Shown here piece by piece: positions 16,382-24,378 of a stretch of 64,000 nt of DNA (position 1 is the stretch's first letter; every line of letters begins with the position of its first letter). Source of the stretch: an uncultured Allobosea sp. (lineage in GTDB: Bacteria; Pseudomonadota; Alphaproteobacteria; Rhizobiales; Beijerinckiaceae); contig NZ_CAMFKW010000004.1 in the NCBI RefSeq assembly GCF_945957345.1, positions 104,633-168,632 on the forward strand. Reading direction: 5' to 3'. A program made the position numbers and the translations under genes. The notes under the pieces are model-generated. The model worked only from the letters and a program-made list of their open reading frames with translations, was not told the DNA's origin and ran no database searches.

Positions 16382-17731
16382 ATGACCGTCAACACCAAGC
16401 CGTCCGCGCTGCAGAACGCCCGCTCGCTCGATGCTTTCTGGATGCCGTTCACGGCGAACCGGCAGTTCAAGCAGGCCCCGCGCCTGCTCGCCAGCGCCAG
16501 CGGCATGCACTACGCCACAGAGGACGGCCGCAAGGTCCTGGACGGCACGGCGGGCTTGTGGTGCTGCAATGCCGGCCATGGCCGCCGGCAGATCAGCGAG
16601 GCCGTCTCGCACCAGATCGCCGAGCTCGATTTCGCGCCGGCTTTCCAGATGGGCCATCCGATCGTGTTCGATTTCGCCGAGCGGCTCGGTGCCATCGCGC
16701 CGGGCGAGGGTGCGGCGAAGCTCGACCGCGTGTTCTTCACCGGCTCTGGCTCGGAATCGGTCGACACCGCGCTCAAGATCGCGGTCGCCTATCAGCGCGC
16801 CATCGGCCAGGGCACGCGGACCCGCCTGATCGGGCGCGAGCGCGGCTATCACGGCGTCGGCTTCGGCGGCATCTCGGTCGGCGGCCTCGTCAACAACCGC
16901 CGCGTTTTCCCGCAGCTGCCGGGCACCGACCATCTGCGCCACACCCATGATCCCGCCCGCAACGCCTTCACCCACGGCCTGCCCGAGCATGGCGCCGAGC
17001 TTGCCGACGATCTCGAGCGGCTGGTCGCTTTGCATGGTGCGGAGACGATCGCGGCCGTTATCGTCGAGCCGATGGCCGGCTCCACCGGCGTGCTGCTGCC
17101 ACCGAAGGGCTATCTGCAGCGCCTGCGCGAAATCGCGACGAAGCACGGCATCCTGCTGATCTTCGACGAGGTCATCACCGGCTTCGGCCGTCTCGGCACG
17201 CCTTTCGCCGCCGATTACTTCGGGGTGATGCCGGACCTGATGACCACGGCCAAGGGCCTGACCAACGGCGCGGTGCCGATGGGCGCGGTCTTCGCCAGCC
17301 GCAAGGTGCATGACGGCCTGATGACCGGGCCGGAGGGCATGATCGAGCTGTTCCACGGCTACACCTATTCCGGTCATCCGGTCGCCTGCGCGGCAGGCCT
17401 CGCCACGCTCGACATCTACGCGGCCGAAGGCCTGCTGACGCGGGCGGCGACGCTGGCGCCGGCCTGGGAGAATGCGATGCATTCGCTGCGCGATGCCCCG
17501 CATGTGGTCGATATCCGCAATCTCGGCCTCGTGGCCGGCATCGAGCTCGCCTCCCGCGACGGTGCTGCCGGCGCCCGCGCTTATGAGGTCTTTGTCGACT
17601 GCTTCGAGAAGGGGCTGCTGATCCGCGTCACCGGCGACATCATCGCGCTGTCGCCGCCGCTGATCGTCGAGGAAGGCCAGATCGGCGAGATGGTCGAGAC
17701 GCTGCGGGCCGCGCTGAAGCGGGTGGCCTGA
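16382..17731 (+). CDS. class III omega-aminotransferase (beta-alanine-pyruvate type)
   Basis: 449 residues with PLP fold type I features: TGSGSESVDTALKIA for the cofactor phosphate, IFDEVITGFGRLG with the ring-stacking aspartate, and the lysine in TTAKGLTNGAVPMGAV that forms the Schiff base. The N-terminal LDAFWMPFTANRQFK is characteristic of beta-alanine:pyruvate aminotransferases, which move the omega-amino group of beta-alanine or related amines to pyruvate. GGGAGG 5 bases upstream selects the start at 16382 over 16349. The divergent XRE-cupin regulator probably controls it. Beta-alanine is an end product of pyrimidine breakdown, which fits the nitrogen-salvage setting (inference). Confidence 0.87.
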   Translation: MTVNTKPSALQNARSLDAFWMPFTANRQFKQAPRLLASASGMHYATEDGRKVLDGTAGLWCCNAGHGRRQISEAVSHQIAELDFAPAFQMGHPIVFDFAERLGAIAPGEGAAKLDRVFFTGSGSESVDTALKIAVAYQRAIGQGTRTRLIGRERGYHGVGFGGISVGGLVNNRRVFPQLPGTDHLRHTHDPARNAFTHGLPEHGAELADDLERLVALHGAETIAAVIVEPMAGSTGVLLPPKGYLQRLREIATKHGILLIFDEVITGFGRLGTPFAADYFGVMPDLMTTAKGLTNGAVPMGAVFASRKVHDGLMTGPEGMIELFHGYTYSGHPVACAAGLATLDIYAAEGLLTRAATLAPAWENAMHSLRDAPHVVDIRNLGLVAGIELASRDGAAGARAYEVFVDCFEKGLLIRVTGDIIALSPPLIVEEGQIGEMVETLRAALKRVA

Positions 17732-17819
17732 GCTCGCCGATTTGGCGAAGTCGCCGGGCATCGTGTAACCCCGCCGGACCGGGCCGATGGCGAGTGCCCG
17801 GCGGCAAGACGGGAAAGAC

Positions 17820-18122
17820 ATGTCCGACGACGATTACATCTATGACGAGGCGACCGGCGAATGGCGCCCGGCCTCGGAAGTGAAGTAGACGGCAGCGGCA
17901 ATCGCTGCGCCGGTCGTGCGCGATGCCGCAGGCAACGTGCTCGCCGACGGCGATTCCGTCGTGCTGGTCAAAGACCTCAAGGTGAAGGGTGCCAACCAGA
18001 CCCTGAAGCAGGGCACGGTCATCCGTTCGATCCGCCTGACGGAAAACGTCGAGGAGATCGACTGCCGTCACGACACGATCAAGGGGCTCGTGCTGCGGAC
18101 GGAATTCGTCCGCAAGCGTTGA
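17820..18122 (+). pseudogene. PhnA/YjdM-family gene with an in-frame TAG after codon 22
   Basis: The ATG at 17820 opens MSDDDYIYDEATGEWRPASE, then a TAG stops the frame at 17886-17888. The same frame continues without further stop to 18122 and encodes a typical PhnA C-terminal domain (VLVKDLKVKGANQTL, RLTENVEEIDCRHDTIKGL, LRTEFVRKR). The classical YjdM zinc ribbon is absent, as in short alphaproteobacterial forms. Either the gene is broken by a recent point mutation, or translation restarts at the GTG at 17916 to give 68 residues, although no clear ribosome-binding site precedes that codon. A sequencing error would also explain it. Family function is not established despite the phosphonate name. 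Confidence 0.7.
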
Positions 18123-18137
18123 GGTCTTGGATTGCGC

Positions 18138-18542
18138 CTACCAGGGGCGCGGTCCCTCCATCGTCGAGACATGGGCCGAGACGACCTTCCAGCCCAGATC
18201 CGGAAAACGCACCCAGCTCTGGCTCTGCCTGCCGACGACATCGTGCCCGCGCACCTTGAACTCCGGGTTCACAGTGGCGATGTCGCGGCCCAGCGTCAGG
18301 ATTTCCAGCCGGATCCGCTTTTCCTTGATGCCGGGGCCGGGCGGCCGGGCGACACGGTGGCCATGGATTTCCTTGAAGCCGTAGCCGTTCTCGTGCAGCG
18401 CGTAGCGGATCGTGTAGGGGCTGTTCCAGAACGAGGCGTCGAGGACATCGACATTCTTGTCGATCAGCGCCTGCTCGTAAGCCTCGAAGAGGGCGCTAAT
18501 CTCCGCCACGATCTCGGGAATGTTCGGGGTCAAGTCGGTCAT
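18138..18542 (-). CDS. hpxZ: HpxZ/AtzH-like protein (DUF3225)
   Basis: 134 residues of the NTF2-like DUF3225 family (EIVAEISALFEAYEQALIDK at the start, RQSQSWVRFPDLGWKVVSAH near the end). HpxZ is encoded in Klebsiella hypoxanthine/oxalurate clusters and AtzH in cyanuric acid clusters, in both cases beside an AtzE-like amidase; its exact role remains uncertain. The ATG at 18542 overlaps the stop of the upstream amidase by 4 bases, a strong sign of co-translation. It is convergent with the phnA-like gene. Confidence 0.83.
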   Translation of the reverse strand: MTDLTPNIPEIVAEISALFEAYEQALIDKNVDVLDASFWNSPYTIRYALHENGYGFKEIHGHRVARPPGPGIKEKRIRLEILTLGRDIATVNPEFKVRGHDVVGRQSQSWVRFPDLGWKVVSAHVSTMEGPRPW

Positions 18543-19714
18543 GATGCGGCCTCCATGGCCTGTGCGACGGCGATCAGGCTGGCATCGCTGCCTCGCGCGC
18601 CGATGATGGACAAGCCGATTGGCGCACCGTCGACGAGGGCGCCGGGCAGGTTGACCTGCGGATGGCCGGCGAGCCCGCCCTGGGCGCAAAGGCTGGTGAT
18701 GCGGTCGCGCATCGGCCTGAGAACCGGCATCGGCAGACCGCGCAAGGGCGCGGGGAAGGGTGTCGTCGGCAGGCACAGGATGGTGCTTGGCGGAAGCAGG
18801 TAGCGCAGGCGGGCGCGAGCCTCCTCGCGCATCAGCGCGGCCCAGTTCTGCTCGGATGCCGGAACCTGCGAGCCGGCAATCAGCCCGGCCGCGACGGTGA
18901 AGGCCATGCGCGGGTTGTCGCGCTCGATCCAGGGGCGGAAGGTCTGCCAGGCCTCCACCGGCTGCAAGCTGCGCTGCGCTCGCGCCCAGACGGAGAGGCC
19001 CTGCGGCGCCATGATCTCGTCGCGCGGCGTGGTGCCAAGTACGCGAGCGAGCCGCTCGACCATCGGCTGCAGCGCCTCTGCCACCGCCGGGTCGGCGAAG
19101 CCGAAGGCGTCGACGGCGACGAGCAGCTTCGTCGGCAGCGGACCGGGAGCTTCGCCGAGCAGCGCCGTGCCGACGCGGGCGAAGGTCGCGGCATCGCGGG
19201 TGAACCAGCCGGCGGTGTCCGAACTCGGCGCCTGCGGCATCAGCCCGGTCAGGTCGAGCCGGCCATGGGTCGGGCGGATGCTGTAGAGTCCGCAGAAGCT
19301 GCCGGGCACGCGCATCGAGCCGCCGGTATCCGTGCCCAATGCAGTGTCGCAGAGCCCGGCGGCGACGGCGGCGGCCGAGCCCGAGGAAGAGCCTCCCGGC
19401 ACGCGGTCGGGCGCGGCGGTGTTCAATGGCGTGCCGTCGAAGGCGTTCTCGCCGAGGATGCCGAGCGAGACCTCGTCGGTGATGGTCTTGCCGACCAGCT
19501 CGGCGCCGGCATCGAGCAGGGTCTGCACCGCCCAGGCATGACGCTCCGGGATGGGATTGAACATGGCCCAGTCATGGTTGCCGCCGCCGGTTGGCGTGCC
19601 TGCGACGTCGAACAGGTCCTTCACCGCGAAAGTGAGGCCCGCGAGCGGCCCGCCTTGCCGGCCGGAAATGCGGATGCGCGGGCCGGGCACGAAGGCGTTG
19701 ACGCGATCCTCCAT
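18539..19714 (-). CDS. amidase signature enzyme (AtzE/HpxY-like)
   Basis: 391 residues of the amidase signature family. The catalytic Ser-cisSer-Lys apparatus is visible: LTFAVKDLFDVAG with the lysine, and the glycine/serine-rich VPGGSSSGSAAAVAAG with the serines, followed by DTGGSMRVP. The family hydrolyses amides, including 1-carboxybiuret (AtzE) and possibly oxalurate-related amides. Its overlap with hpxZ supports the HpxY/AtzE assignment over a general amidase. The usual small partner HpxX/AtzG (about 65 residues) is not found next to it. The start at 19714 (MEDRVNAFVPG) gives normal family length; the frame extends to 19873. Confidence 0.83.
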   Translation of the reverse strand: MEDRVNAFVPGPRIRISGRQGGPLAGLTFAVKDLFDVAGTPTGGGNHDWAMFNPIPERHAWAVQTLLDAGAELVGKTITDEVSLGILGENAFDGTPLNTAAPDRVPGGSSSGSAAAVAAGLCDTALGTDTGGSMRVPGSFCGLYSIRPTHGRLDLTGLMPQAPSSDTAGWFTRDAATFARVGTALLGEAPGPLPTKLLVAVDAFGFADPAVAEALQPMVERLARVLGTTPRDEIMAPQGLSVWARAQRSLQPVEAWQTFRPWIERDNPRMAFTVAAGLIAGSQVPASEQNWAALMREEARARLRYLLPPSTILCLPTTPFPAPLRGLPMPVLRPMRDRITSLCAQGGLAGHPQVNLPGALVDGAPIGLSIIGARGSDASLIAVAQAMEAAS

Positions 19715-19906
19715 CACGGGCTCGGTGATCGTGCTTCGCCTGGGGAGGTCGGTCGGGTCGGCATCGGCACGGCGTCTGTTCCTGTTTGCTGTTCGACTCA
19801 TGGACGAAGAGCAGCCTAACAGGTTTGCCGCGGTAGCAAACGGCAGGGCACGGGCTCGCCGCACGCCGATCATGGAAGGTTTCGGCTATGCCTCCGGGGC
19901 CTTGGG

Positions 19907-20458
19907 TCAGGGCGCGCGTCGTGCCCCTGCACGCCTGACTGCATCCTGTTCCTGCGCGATCAGGAAATCGGCCTGAGCCTGCGTCTCGACCGCGGCAGCG
20001 TCATGCTCGCGGCGGATCGATGCGATCGCGTTTGCCGCGCTTGCCCCGTTCTCGACCAGCAGCAGCGCGGCAATGGTGCCGGTGCGGCCGAGGCCGGCGC
20101 GGCAATGGATCGCCCAACTCTGGCCTTCGCGAAGGCGGCGGGCCAGGTCTAGTCTGCGCCAGCCGGCCATGAAACCCGCATCCGGCACGCCGTAATCTGG
20201 GATGGGGAGATGGATCCATTCCAGCCCGGCCGTGCGTGTGGCGGCGGCGAAGCCGTCCGGAAGCTCTTTGGCTTCCACGAGGCTGAGGACGCCGGTCGCG
20301 CCCATCTTCGCAAGCCGCGACAGATCTTCCGCCAAAGCCGCCTGCAATGCGGCCTCATCGAGCGTCTCCTTGCGCCGGCCGGGGCAGGGTCCGAGCAGGA
20401 GCGCGCCGGCGAAGCCGGACAAGTCGAGACGGGAAACGGAAGGCGCCGGGGTGTGCAA
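19907..20458 (-). CDS. dual-specificity/tyrosine phosphatase-like protein 1
   Basis: About 183 residues. AIHCRAGLGRTG is a perfect CX5R phosphatase loop (H-C-x5-R-T/S) and the upstream LPIPDYGVPD carries a candidate general-acid aspartate. Enzymes of this class remove phosphate from proteins, or sometimes from lipids or sugars. The TTG at 20458 is preferred because GGAGG lies 6 bases before it; ATG at 20503 would add 15 residues but has only a weak site. It diverges from the amino acid permease operon and its promoter region carries the GntR-type palindrome at 20563. A second phosphatase-like gene flanks the other side of that operon. Confidence 0.78.
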   Translation of the reverse strand: MHTPAPSVSRLDLSGFAGALLLGPCPGRRKETLDEAALQAALAEDLSRLAKMGATGVLSLVEAKELPDGFAAATRTAGLEWIHLPIPDYGVPDAGFMAGWRRLDLARRLREGQSWAIHCRAGLGRTGTIAALLLVENGASAANAIASIRREHDAAAVETQAQADFLIAQEQDAVRRAGARRAP

Positions 20459-20562
20459 ACAATCCTCCAGAGGGGGGGCAGCAAGGCATTCTACCTGCCG
20501 CATCGTCTTCGCGCGAAACGACACTTGCGTTGTGTGGCAAGGCCTCAGGCCTCGCCAATTGA

Positions 20563-20598
20563 CATGATGATATAGCTGTGTACAGCTATATCATCATG
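20563..20598. promoter_or_regulatory. 16-bp inverted repeat, probable GntR operator overlapping the permease start
   Basis: Arms CATGATGATATAGCTG (20563-20578) and CAGCTATATCATCATG (20583-20598) are perfect reverse complements around TGTA. The centre AGCTGTGTACAGCT matches the GCTGTATACAGC palindrome upstream of the binding protein at 25453. GntR (FadR-type) regulators typically bind such TGTnnACA palindromes, and one is encoded at 23021. The 3' arm ends at the candidate ATG of the permease. Confidence 0.75.
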
Positions 20599-21846
20599 CT
20601 GTCCACACGCGACCCTGCCAGTGAGATCGGATCCGTGTCCGCGCCGGTCGGCCAGGCCTTCGCGGCAGGTGCGCTCAAGCCGCCGAGTCCGCCACCGCCG
20701 GGCGCGCCCTTGCGCGAGCGCCTGCAAGGGCTCGCCTGGCCGCTGGTCGTCCTGCTCGGGCTCGTCGGGATCGGTGTGCTCGGAGCGCGGAACGTCTCAG
20801 CCAATCTCGCGGCGGCGGGGATGGAGATCGATTTCTCCTTTCTCTGGCAGCAGGCGGGCTTCGACGTCAGCGAGAGCCTGATCGCCTATACGCCGCGCGA
20901 TACCTACGCGCGCGTGCTTCTCGTCGGTATCCTCAACACGCTCATCGCTGCGGCGGTGACGCTGGTGCTGGCAAGCGCGATCGGCCTCGTCGTCGGCATC
21001 GCCATGACCAGCGCGAACTGGCTCGTGCGCAACCTCGCGCGGCTCTATGTGGAGTTGCTGCGCAACCTGCCGAAGCTCCTGATCGTGATCGCGCTCTATG
21101 TCGCGCTGGTCCGCGGCCTGCCGCATATCAAGGCGGCCTGGATCGGCCCGTTCGGCGCCATGCTGAGCAATCGCGGGCTCGCCCTGCCGTCGCCGGTGAT
21201 CGGGCATGGCGGGCTCGCCTTAGGATTCGCTGTCAGCTTCTGGCTCGTCGGCTGGGCGTTCTGGGCGCGGGCGGTGAAGCTGCATCAGGACGCGACCGGG
21301 CAGCGCCGGCCGGTCGCCCTGCCGGTGCTGGTGGCGGGGCTTGTGCTTTATGCCGGACTCATTCTGTCGGGAGTTGCACAGATCGGCTGGTCGGTGCCGA
21401 AGCTCACCGGCTTCAATGTCAGCGGCGGCATCGGCTTATCCCTGCAATTCGCCGCGCTCGTCCTGGCGCTTTCGGTTTATCATGGCGGGCAGATCGGTGC
21501 GATCGTCGAGGGCGGCATCCTGGCGACCTCGCGCGGCCAGCATGAGGCGGCGCTGGCGCTGGGCCTAAGCCGGCTGCGGACGATGCGCCTGATCGTGCTG
21601 CCGCAAGCCTTGCGCGTCATCACGCCGCCGCTCGGCAACCAGTATTCCAACCTGCTGAAGAACACCTCGATCGCGCTGGCGATCGGCTATTCCGACTTGC
21701 TCAGCGTCGTCAGCACCTCGGTGAACCAGACTTTCCGGCCGATCGAATTGATGGCGCTGGTCGCGCTGTTCTTCCTGGTCGCGAACCTGCTGATCTCGGC
21801 CGGGGTCAACTGGTGCAACCATGTCTTCCGCATCAGGGGGCGCTGA
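20596..21846 (+). CDS. polar amino acid ABC transporter permease (AapQ-like)
   Basis: About 416 residues. The length, with a long loop between the first and later membrane segments, matches AapQ/BztB of the general L-amino acid uptake systems. The EAA-type loop that contacts the ATPase is visible near the C-terminus (EAALALGLSRLRTMRLIVLP). The start is uncertain: GTG 20578 and ATG 20596 both lie in the palindromic operator without a ribosome-binding site, and GTG 20635 is a third option. The stop is one base before the ATG of the second permease. It should form the membrane channel together with that protein; the ligand comes from the binding protein at 24379. Confidence 0.85.
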   Translation: MLSTRDPASEIGSVSAPVGQAFAAGALKPPSPPPPGAPLRERLQGLAWPLVVLLGLVGIGVLGARNVSANLAAAGMEIDFSFLWQQAGFDVSESLIAYTPRDTYARVLLVGILNTLIAAAVTLVLASAIGLVVGIAMTSANWLVRNLARLYVELLRNLPKLLIVIALYVALVRGLPHIKAAWIGPFGAMLSNRGLALPSPVIGHGGLALGFAVSFWLVGWAFWARAVKLHQDATGQRRPVALPVLVAGLVLYAGLILSGVAQIGWSVPKLTGFNVSGGIGLSLQFAALVLALSVYHGGQIGAIVEGGILATSRGQHEAALALGLSRLRTMRLIVLPQALRVITPPLGNQYSNLLKNTSIALAIGYSDLLSVVSTSVNQTFRPIELMALVALFFLVANLLISAGVNWCNHVFRIRGR

Positions 21847-21847
21847 G

Positions 21848-22945
21848 ATGAGCTCGCTCGCCGAGGCTGTCCCCGTCGCTGGGCTGCCGCAGAGCCGCCG
21901 CCTCGTCGCAGCCGGGCGTTGGCTGCGGTCGAACCTGTTTTCGAGCTGGTGGAACGCGCTGCTCACCGGCCTCGTCCTCTACGGAATCGTGACTTTCGTG
22001 GCGAAGGCGCTGAGCTGGGGTGTGGTCGAGGCCGTGCCCTTCTCCGGCAGCCGGGCCGAGTGCGCAGCAGCGAGCGGCGCCTGCTGGGCCTTCCTGCGCG
22101 AGAAGGTCCATCTCGTCCTGACCGGGACCTATCCCGAGCCCGAGCGCTGGCGCGCCTATCTCGCGAGCGGGGTGATGATCGCGGCCATCCTCGCTTTCGC
22201 GAAGACGCCGATCGGCGTCGCCGGGCGAGCTGTGCTTGTGGTGGTCTCCGGCACTTGTTCCTATCTGCTGCTGCGCGGCGGTGTTGCCGGCCTTCCCGTG
22301 GTCGAGTCCCATCGCTGGAATGGCCTGCCGCTGATCCTCTTCCTCTCGGCCTTCAGCATGGCGGCGGCCTTTCCGCTCGGTGTCGCGCTGGCGCTGGCGC
22401 GCTGGTCGGGCCAGCGCGGGCTTTCCTTGTTCGCCGTCGGCTATATCGAGGCCGTCCGGGCGATCCCGATGGTCGCGGTGCTGTTCGCCGGCATCTTCAT
22501 CCTGCCGCTGCTTCTGTCGCGCGGCGCGGCGATCGAGCCGGTCGCGGCGATCCTGATCGTGCTCACCCTATTCTATGCGGCGTATTTCGCTGAGGACGTG
22601 CGGGGTGGCTTGCAGGCCCTGCCGAAGGGCCAGACCGAAGCGGCGGCGAGCCTCGGCCTCTCGTCGGCGCAGCGCATCCGACTGATCGTGCTGCCGCAGG
22701 CGCTACGCACGGCGATCCCGGGCATCACCAATTCGATCATTGGCAGCTTCAAGGACACCTCGCTCGTCGCGATCGTTGGCATGCATGACCTGCTCTCGAC
22801 CGCGCGCATGGCCTATGCCGACCCGCAATGGCAGGCCTACTCGCTGGAGGCCAACCTGGCGATCGGCCTGTTTTACTTCATCAGCTGCTGGCTGATTTCC
22901 GAGCGCGCCCGGCGGCTGGGCCATGGCGCCGTCAAGGCGCACTGA
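21848..22945 (+). CDS. polar amino acid ABC transporter permease (AapM-like)
   Basis: 365 residues, the partner permease of the AapQ-like protein. It has several hydrophobic segments and the coupling loop EAAASLGLSSAQRIRLIVLP before the last segments, followed by NSIIGSFKDTSLVAIVGMHD, typical of HisM/AapM proteins. The ATG at 21848 follows the first permease stop directly. No ATP-binding subunit follows: the next gene is a GntR regulator, so the ATPase must be elsewhere in the genome or shared with another Aap system. Confidence 0.87.
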   Translation: MSSLAEAVPVAGLPQSRRLVAAGRWLRSNLFSSWWNALLTGLVLYGIVTFVAKALSWGVVEAVPFSGSRAECAAASGACWAFLREKVHLVLTGTYPEPERWRAYLASGVMIAAILAFAKTPIGVAGRAVLVVVSGTCSYLLLRGGVAGLPVVESHRWNGLPLILFLSAFSMAAAFPLGVALALARWSGQRGLSLFAVGYIEAVRAIPMVAVLFAGIFILPLLLSRGAAIEPVAAILIVLTLFYAAYFAEDVRGGLQALPKGQTEAAASLGLSSAQRIRLIVLPQALRTAIPGITNSIIGSFKDTSLVAIVGMHDLLSTARMAYADPQWQAYSLEANLAIGLFYFISCWLISERARRLGHGAVKAH

Positions 22946-23020
22946 TTGCGGCTATCGACAAAAGAATTGGCCAGCCTTGCGAGCGATGCTCTAAGCACAA
23001 GGCAGGCAGGAAGAGAGACG

Positions 23021-23707
23021 ATGACGGTCGATATCGCCGGTTCGGATACGCGCCAGCTGCGCCAGTTGGTCCGCTCGCGCAATGACGTGATCTTCGAGAT
23101 CGTGCGCGACCGCATCTGCCTGCGCGAGTACGACGAAGGCCATGTCATCCACGAGACGGCGCTGGCGACGGAATTCCGCGTCAGCCGCACGCCGATCCGG
23201 CAGGTCTTGCAGCGCCTCGTCTACGAGCAGCTCGCCGAGACCCGCAACGGTGTCGGCACGATCGTCTCCTATGTCGGCCCGCAATCGGCCGACATGCTGC
23301 GCTTCCGCATCGGCTTGACGCGCCTGATCGCCGACCTGATCCCGCTCCAATTGCCCTCGACGCTCGGCTCCGATTATGCCCGCTTGCAGGCGCTGGCCGG
23401 GCTGCTCAAGCCGGACTCGTCCCTGAAAGAGGCATGGGACGTCTGGCGGACGCATCACGAGGTCCGCAACGCCTTGATCGGCGACGAGGCGCTCCGGCAG
23501 ATGGACGACACCATCTTCTTCCGCACTGCCCGAAGCTGGATCGGCTGGCTGAAGCAGGAGCCTGCGGCAATGCATGCGCTGCTGGTCGAGGAGATCGCGG
23601 CGGTTGCCGGACAATCGGGAAGCCTGTCAGCGCCGGAGCTGTTCCGGCTGCATGCAGCCCATCTTGAACGGATGCTGGCGCGCTACGGCGTGCAGGAGAG
23701 CAAATAG
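23021..23707 (+). CDS. GntR-family regulator of the amino acid transporter
   Basis: 228 residues. The winged helix-turn-helix of the GntR family is clear (ETALATEFRVSRTPIRQVLQ, YEQLAETRNGVGTIVSYVG), and the helical C-terminal half is FCD-like and would bind an effector. The ATG at 23021 has AGGAAGAGAG shortly upstream. It is the third gene of the permease operon, and two matching GntR-type palindromes (20563, 25453) lie at the transporter promoters, so autoregulation and control of transport are likely. Its last 25 bases overlap the convergent phosphatase-like gene. Confidence 0.87.
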   Translation: MTVDIAGSDTRQLRQLVRSRNDVIFEIVRDRICLREYDEGHVIHETALATEFRVSRTPIRQVLQRLVYEQLAETRNGVGTIVSYVGPQSADMLRFRIGLTRLIADLIPLQLPSTLGSDYARLQALAGLLKPDSSLKEAWDVWRTHHEVRNALIGDEALRQMDDTIFFRTARSWIGWLKQEPAAMHALLVEEIAAVAGQSGSLSAPELFRLHAAHLERMLARYGVQESK

Positions 23708-24201
23708 GCGACCTGCTCCTCGCTCTCGATCGCGCCGGGCCTTGCCGTCCGCACGGCCATGATCGCGGCTTCCGGCGTCGAGCTTGTCGCGATGAGTAGC
23801 CTTGCCGCCATCATGCCCGAGCGGCCATAGCCCGCGAGGCAGCAAAAGGCGATCCGGCCCCCCTGGCGTAGCTCGCCGGCGAGGTGCTCGATCAGGGCGG
23901 GCCAGTCGAGCCGCGGGTCGGGCGCTGAGAAATCGGCGATCGGGGCGCTGAGCAGGGTGATCGATCGTGCTTCGGCGGCGTGGCGCAAATCCTCGATCTC
24001 GTCGGGATCGCATTCGCCGTCATCGAGCAGGATCACCAGCAGCGCCGTCTGTCGCGCCGCGAGCGTGTCCAGCACTTCCTCCTGCAAGGCGCCGTCGATG
24101 AAGCGCTCGCCGCGCGAGGCGATGACGAGGCCGGGTAGCGGCAGCATGCCGATCGCCCCGGCAAGGCCCGGCGGCTCGACCCAGGCAATCCCCTCAGCCA
24201 T
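23683..24201 (-). CDS. dual-specificity/tyrosine phosphatase-like protein 2
   Basis: 172 residues. FCCLAGYGRSGMMAARLL contains the CX5R loop (C-L-A-G-Y-G-R-S), and PIADFSAPDPR supplies a candidate acid aspartate. The residue before the catalytic cysteine is Cys instead of the usual His. The ATG at 24201 has a good GGAGGGG site upstream; the frame reaches 24318 only as unconserved-looking sequence. The gene runs against the GntR regulator and overlaps its 3' end by 25 bases. Like the phosphatase at 19907 it borders the amino acid transport operon, which suggests a linked function, though the substrate is unknown. Confidence 0.72.
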   Translation of the reverse strand: MAEGIAWVEPPGLAGAIGMLPLPGLVIASRGERFIDGALQEEVLDTLAARQTALLVILLDDGECDPDEIEDLRHAAEARSITLLSAPIADFSAPDPRLDWPALIEHLAGELRQGGRIAFCCLAGYGRSGMMAARLLIATSSTPEAAIMAVRTARPGAIESEEQVAYLLSCTP

Positions 24202-24324
24202 GCGCCCCTCCGCCCGGCTCTCCCGCCATCGGGAGATGCGGTGCCCGTCGCTTTCATGAAGCGGATTGCTGCGAGGATTGTCCACTCTGGAACGCATGAC
24301 AGTGTTGAGCCATCGCAAACAAAA

Positions 24325-24352
24325 AGCCCTCCCGGATCGCTCTGGAAGGGCT
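24325..24352 (-). terminator. intrinsic terminator of the amino acid binding protein
   Basis: AGCCCT and AGGGCT close an imperfect stem (read on the minus strand: AGCCCTTCC with GGGAGGGCT) followed by TTTTTGTTT. It lies directly after the stop of the minus-strand binding-protein gene at 24379. Confidence 0.75.
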
Positions 24353-24378
24353 CGGTTCAGGTATCTCGGTCGAGAGCT

